Positions 7,721-8,388 of a stretch of 8,388 nt of DNA are shown here, piece by piece; position 1 is the first letter of the stretch; each line of letters begins with the position of its first letter. A program made the position numbers and the translations under genes. The DNA lies in assembly GCA_017646305.1 (NCBI GenBank), contig JAGCMR010000310.1, positions 1-8,388 on the forward strand. Reading direction: 5' to 3'. Source of the DNA: Spirochaetaceae bacterium (GTDB lineage: Bacteria; Spirochaetota; Spirochaetia; Treponematales; Treponemataceae). The notes beneath the pieces are model-generated. The model did not search any database and was not told the DNA's origin. It was given only the letters and a program-made list of their open reading frames with translations.

Positions 7721-7736
7721 ACCTAGAAAGTTAGGT
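7721..7736 (+). other. Small hairpin in the 5' leader of pre-tRNA-Lys
   Basis: ACCTA (7721-7725) pairs perfectly with TAGGT (7732-7736) across the six-base loop GAAAGT. The stem starts at the predicted transcription start and ends three bases before the mature 5' end of the tRNA, so it would cap the leader removed by RNase P. The stem has only five pairs, so function is inferred. Confidence 0.45.
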
Positions 7737-7739
7737 GAT

Positions 7740-7812
7740 GGGCTACTAGCTCAGTAGGTAGAGCAACGCCCTTTTAAGGCGTGGGTCATTGGTTCGAATC
7801 CAATGTAGCTCA
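7740..7812 (+). tRNA. tRNA-Lys (anticodon UUU)
   Basis: A complete cloverleaf of 73 nt. The acceptor stem GGGCTAC (7740-7746) pairs with GTAGCTC (7805-7811) with one G-U pair. The D stem is GCTC/GAGC (7749-7752, 7761-7764). The anticodon stem ACGCC/GGCGT flanks loop CTTTTAA with anticodon TTT at 7773-7775. The variable loop is GGGTC (7783-7787), with G46 at 7785. The T stem ATTGG/CCAAT encloses TTCGAAT. The discriminator is A7812, as expected for bacterial lysine tRNAs. The 3' CCA is not encoded, so it must be added by tRNA nucleotidyltransferase. The gene stands alone between its own promoter and terminator. Confidence 0.97.
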
Positions 7813-7816
7813 GAAA

Positions 7817-7848
7817 GACTTCTGCAGAAATGCGGAAGTTTTTTTTTT
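7817..7848 (+). terminator. Intrinsic terminator of tRNA-Lys
   Basis: ACTTCTGCA (7818-7826) pairs with TGCGGAAGT (7831-7839) with one G-U pair around a GAAA tetraloop, and a further G-U pair extends the base (7817 with 7840). A run of ten T residues (7839-7848) follows. It begins five bases after the tRNA, making the tRNA a single-gene transcription unit. Confidence 0.93.
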
Positions 7849-7879
7849 CTCAGGTGAAGTTTTTTTCAATAGATTTCTA

Positions 7880-7908
7880 TTGACAATATGGATTTGTATC
7901 GTTAATAT
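7880..7908 (+). promoter_or_regulatory. Sigma70-type promoter of the acyl-CoA carboxyltransferase gene
   Basis: TTGACA (7880-7885) and TAATAT (7903-7908) are separated by 17 bp. The transcript would start near 7915 and carry a leader of about 44 nt. I see no riboswitch-like structure in that leader, only the ribosome binding site AAGAGG at 7942-7947. Confidence 0.75.
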
Positions 7909-7958
7909 GACATTATTACTATTTTTGTCTAAATGAAAAGCAAGAGGTATTTTTAACT

Positions 7959-8388
7959 ATGGAATATAATTTAGAGCGTCAGCACGCAAAAGGTAAACTC
8001 CATGCCATCGAAAGAATTAATGCACTGGTAGATAAAGACTCCTTTATGGAAATTTATTCTGGTGTCCACCACAACTGTACAAGTTTTGGTATGGCTGGCA
8101 AGGAGATTCCTTACGACGGTGTTATTACTGGATTTGGAATGATTAACGGCCGCCGTGTAGCCATCTATGCCCAGGATTTTACCGTACAGGGTGGTTCTTT
8201 GGGAAAGATGCACGGAGATAAGATTGCCCAAATTATCGAAATGGCTATTGAAGCTCGTTGTCCTGTTATCGGAATTAATGACTCAGGTGGAGCTCGTATT
8301 CAGGAAGGAGTAAACTCCTTGGCTGGCTACGGAAATCTCTTTTTCCAGAATGTTCGTGCATCAGGATATATTCCTCAGATTTCCATCA
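7959..8388 (+). CDS. Biotin-dependent acyl-CoA carboxyltransferase (propionyl-CoA carboxylase beta / methylmalonyl-CoA decarboxylase alpha type), 5' part
   Basis: The first 143 codons of a gene that continues past the window; the family is usually about 510-520 residues. The product is the carboxyltransferase subunit that moves CO2 between biotin on a carrier protein and an acyl-CoA such as propionyl-CoA/methylmalonyl-CoA. Visible signatures are QHAKGKLHAIERI (8-20), YDGVITGFGMINGR (52-65), AQDFTVQGGSLGKMH (70-84) and the oxyanion-forming region GINDSGGARIQEG with GYGNLFFQN (about 103-129). AAGAGG lies 11 nt upstream of the ATG, a long spacing. The N-terminus is short: only seven residues precede the QHAKGK motif where many homologues have roughly 20-30. 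No in-frame alternative start exists upstream before the stop at 7908. Whether it works as a carboxylase or as part of a sodium-pumping decarboxylase depends on partner genes beyond the edge, so I give no symbol. Confidence 0.93.
   Translation, partial: MEYNLERQHAKGKLHAIERINALVDKDSFMEIYSGVHHNCTSFGMAGKEIPYDGVITGFGMINGRRVAIYAQDFTVQGGSLGKMHGDKIAQIIEMAIEARCPVIGINDSGGARIQEGVNSLAGYGNLFFQNVRASGYIPQISI

Noticed and set aside
7740..7860. tRNA-Lys 3' end as an integration (att) site for a mobile element
   Set aside because: No repeat of the tRNA 3' end, integrase or foreign-looking DNA is present in the window.
7933..7956. ATG-started seven-codon leader peptide upstream of the carboxyltransferase
   Set aside because: It has no ribosome binding site, no codon bias towards one amino acid and no attenuator-like hairpins; it is likely chance.
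7971..8231. An 86-codon minus-strand frame at the right edge
   Set aside because: It is antisense to the strongly conserved carboxyltransferase coding sequence.

Overview
The window looks like chromosomal DNA of a low-to-moderate GC bacterium, most probably a spirochaete of the Treponema type. This is inference. It rests on the divergent form of the NAD+-dependent DNA ligase (altered Ia region, IPMGSQDKAANP segment), a relaxed lipobox, several signal-peptide proteins with no family I can name, and Shine-Dalgarno sites and sigma70-like promoters of ordinary bacterial type. No mobile element, CRISPR array or defence system is visible. The region reads as a stable housekeeping neighbourhood.

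Left arm (1-2055, minus strand): a large exported or membrane protein gene whose end lies off the window. It has a signal peptide, an extracytoplasmic N-terminal region, about eight membrane segments and a second extracytoplasmic region. A single in-frame TAA interrupts it at codon 59, yet the same frame stays open for the next 626 codons. This is the most striking thing in the window: a recent nonsense mutation, a sequencing error, or a gene using reinitiation.

Centre (2080-6636, plus strand): a consensus promoter drives a tight four-gene operon. The genes are a 388-residue cytoplasmic protein (possibly a degenerate GHKL-type ATPase fold), a 228-residue lipoprotein starting inside the previous stop codon, trmB (tRNA m7G46 methyltransferase) and ligA (NAD+-dependent DNA ligase). 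Adjacent genes overlap by 1 bp or lie 1-11 bp apart, so co-transcription and some translational coupling are likely.

Right arm: an exported LytM/M23 zinc peptidase gene (minus strand) converges on ligA and overlaps its 3' end by 15 bp. Divergent from it is a tRNA-Lys(UUU) gene with its own promoter, a small leader hairpin and a strong intrinsic terminator. The tRNA carries G46 in a five-base variable loop, so it is a candidate substrate of the TrmB encoded nearby. A separate consensus promoter then leads into the 5' part of a biotin-dependent acyl-CoA carboxyltransferase gene, which runs off the right edge.

Both minus-strand genes have a TTGCAT / TATAAT-like promoter whose -10 box ends only 7-8 nt before the ATG, and neither has a Shine-Dalgarno sequence. 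Leaderless mRNAs are therefore predicted for both, in contrast to the plus-strand genes, most of which have good ribosome binding sites. Five sigma70-type promoters with 16-17 bp spacing can be placed in the window.
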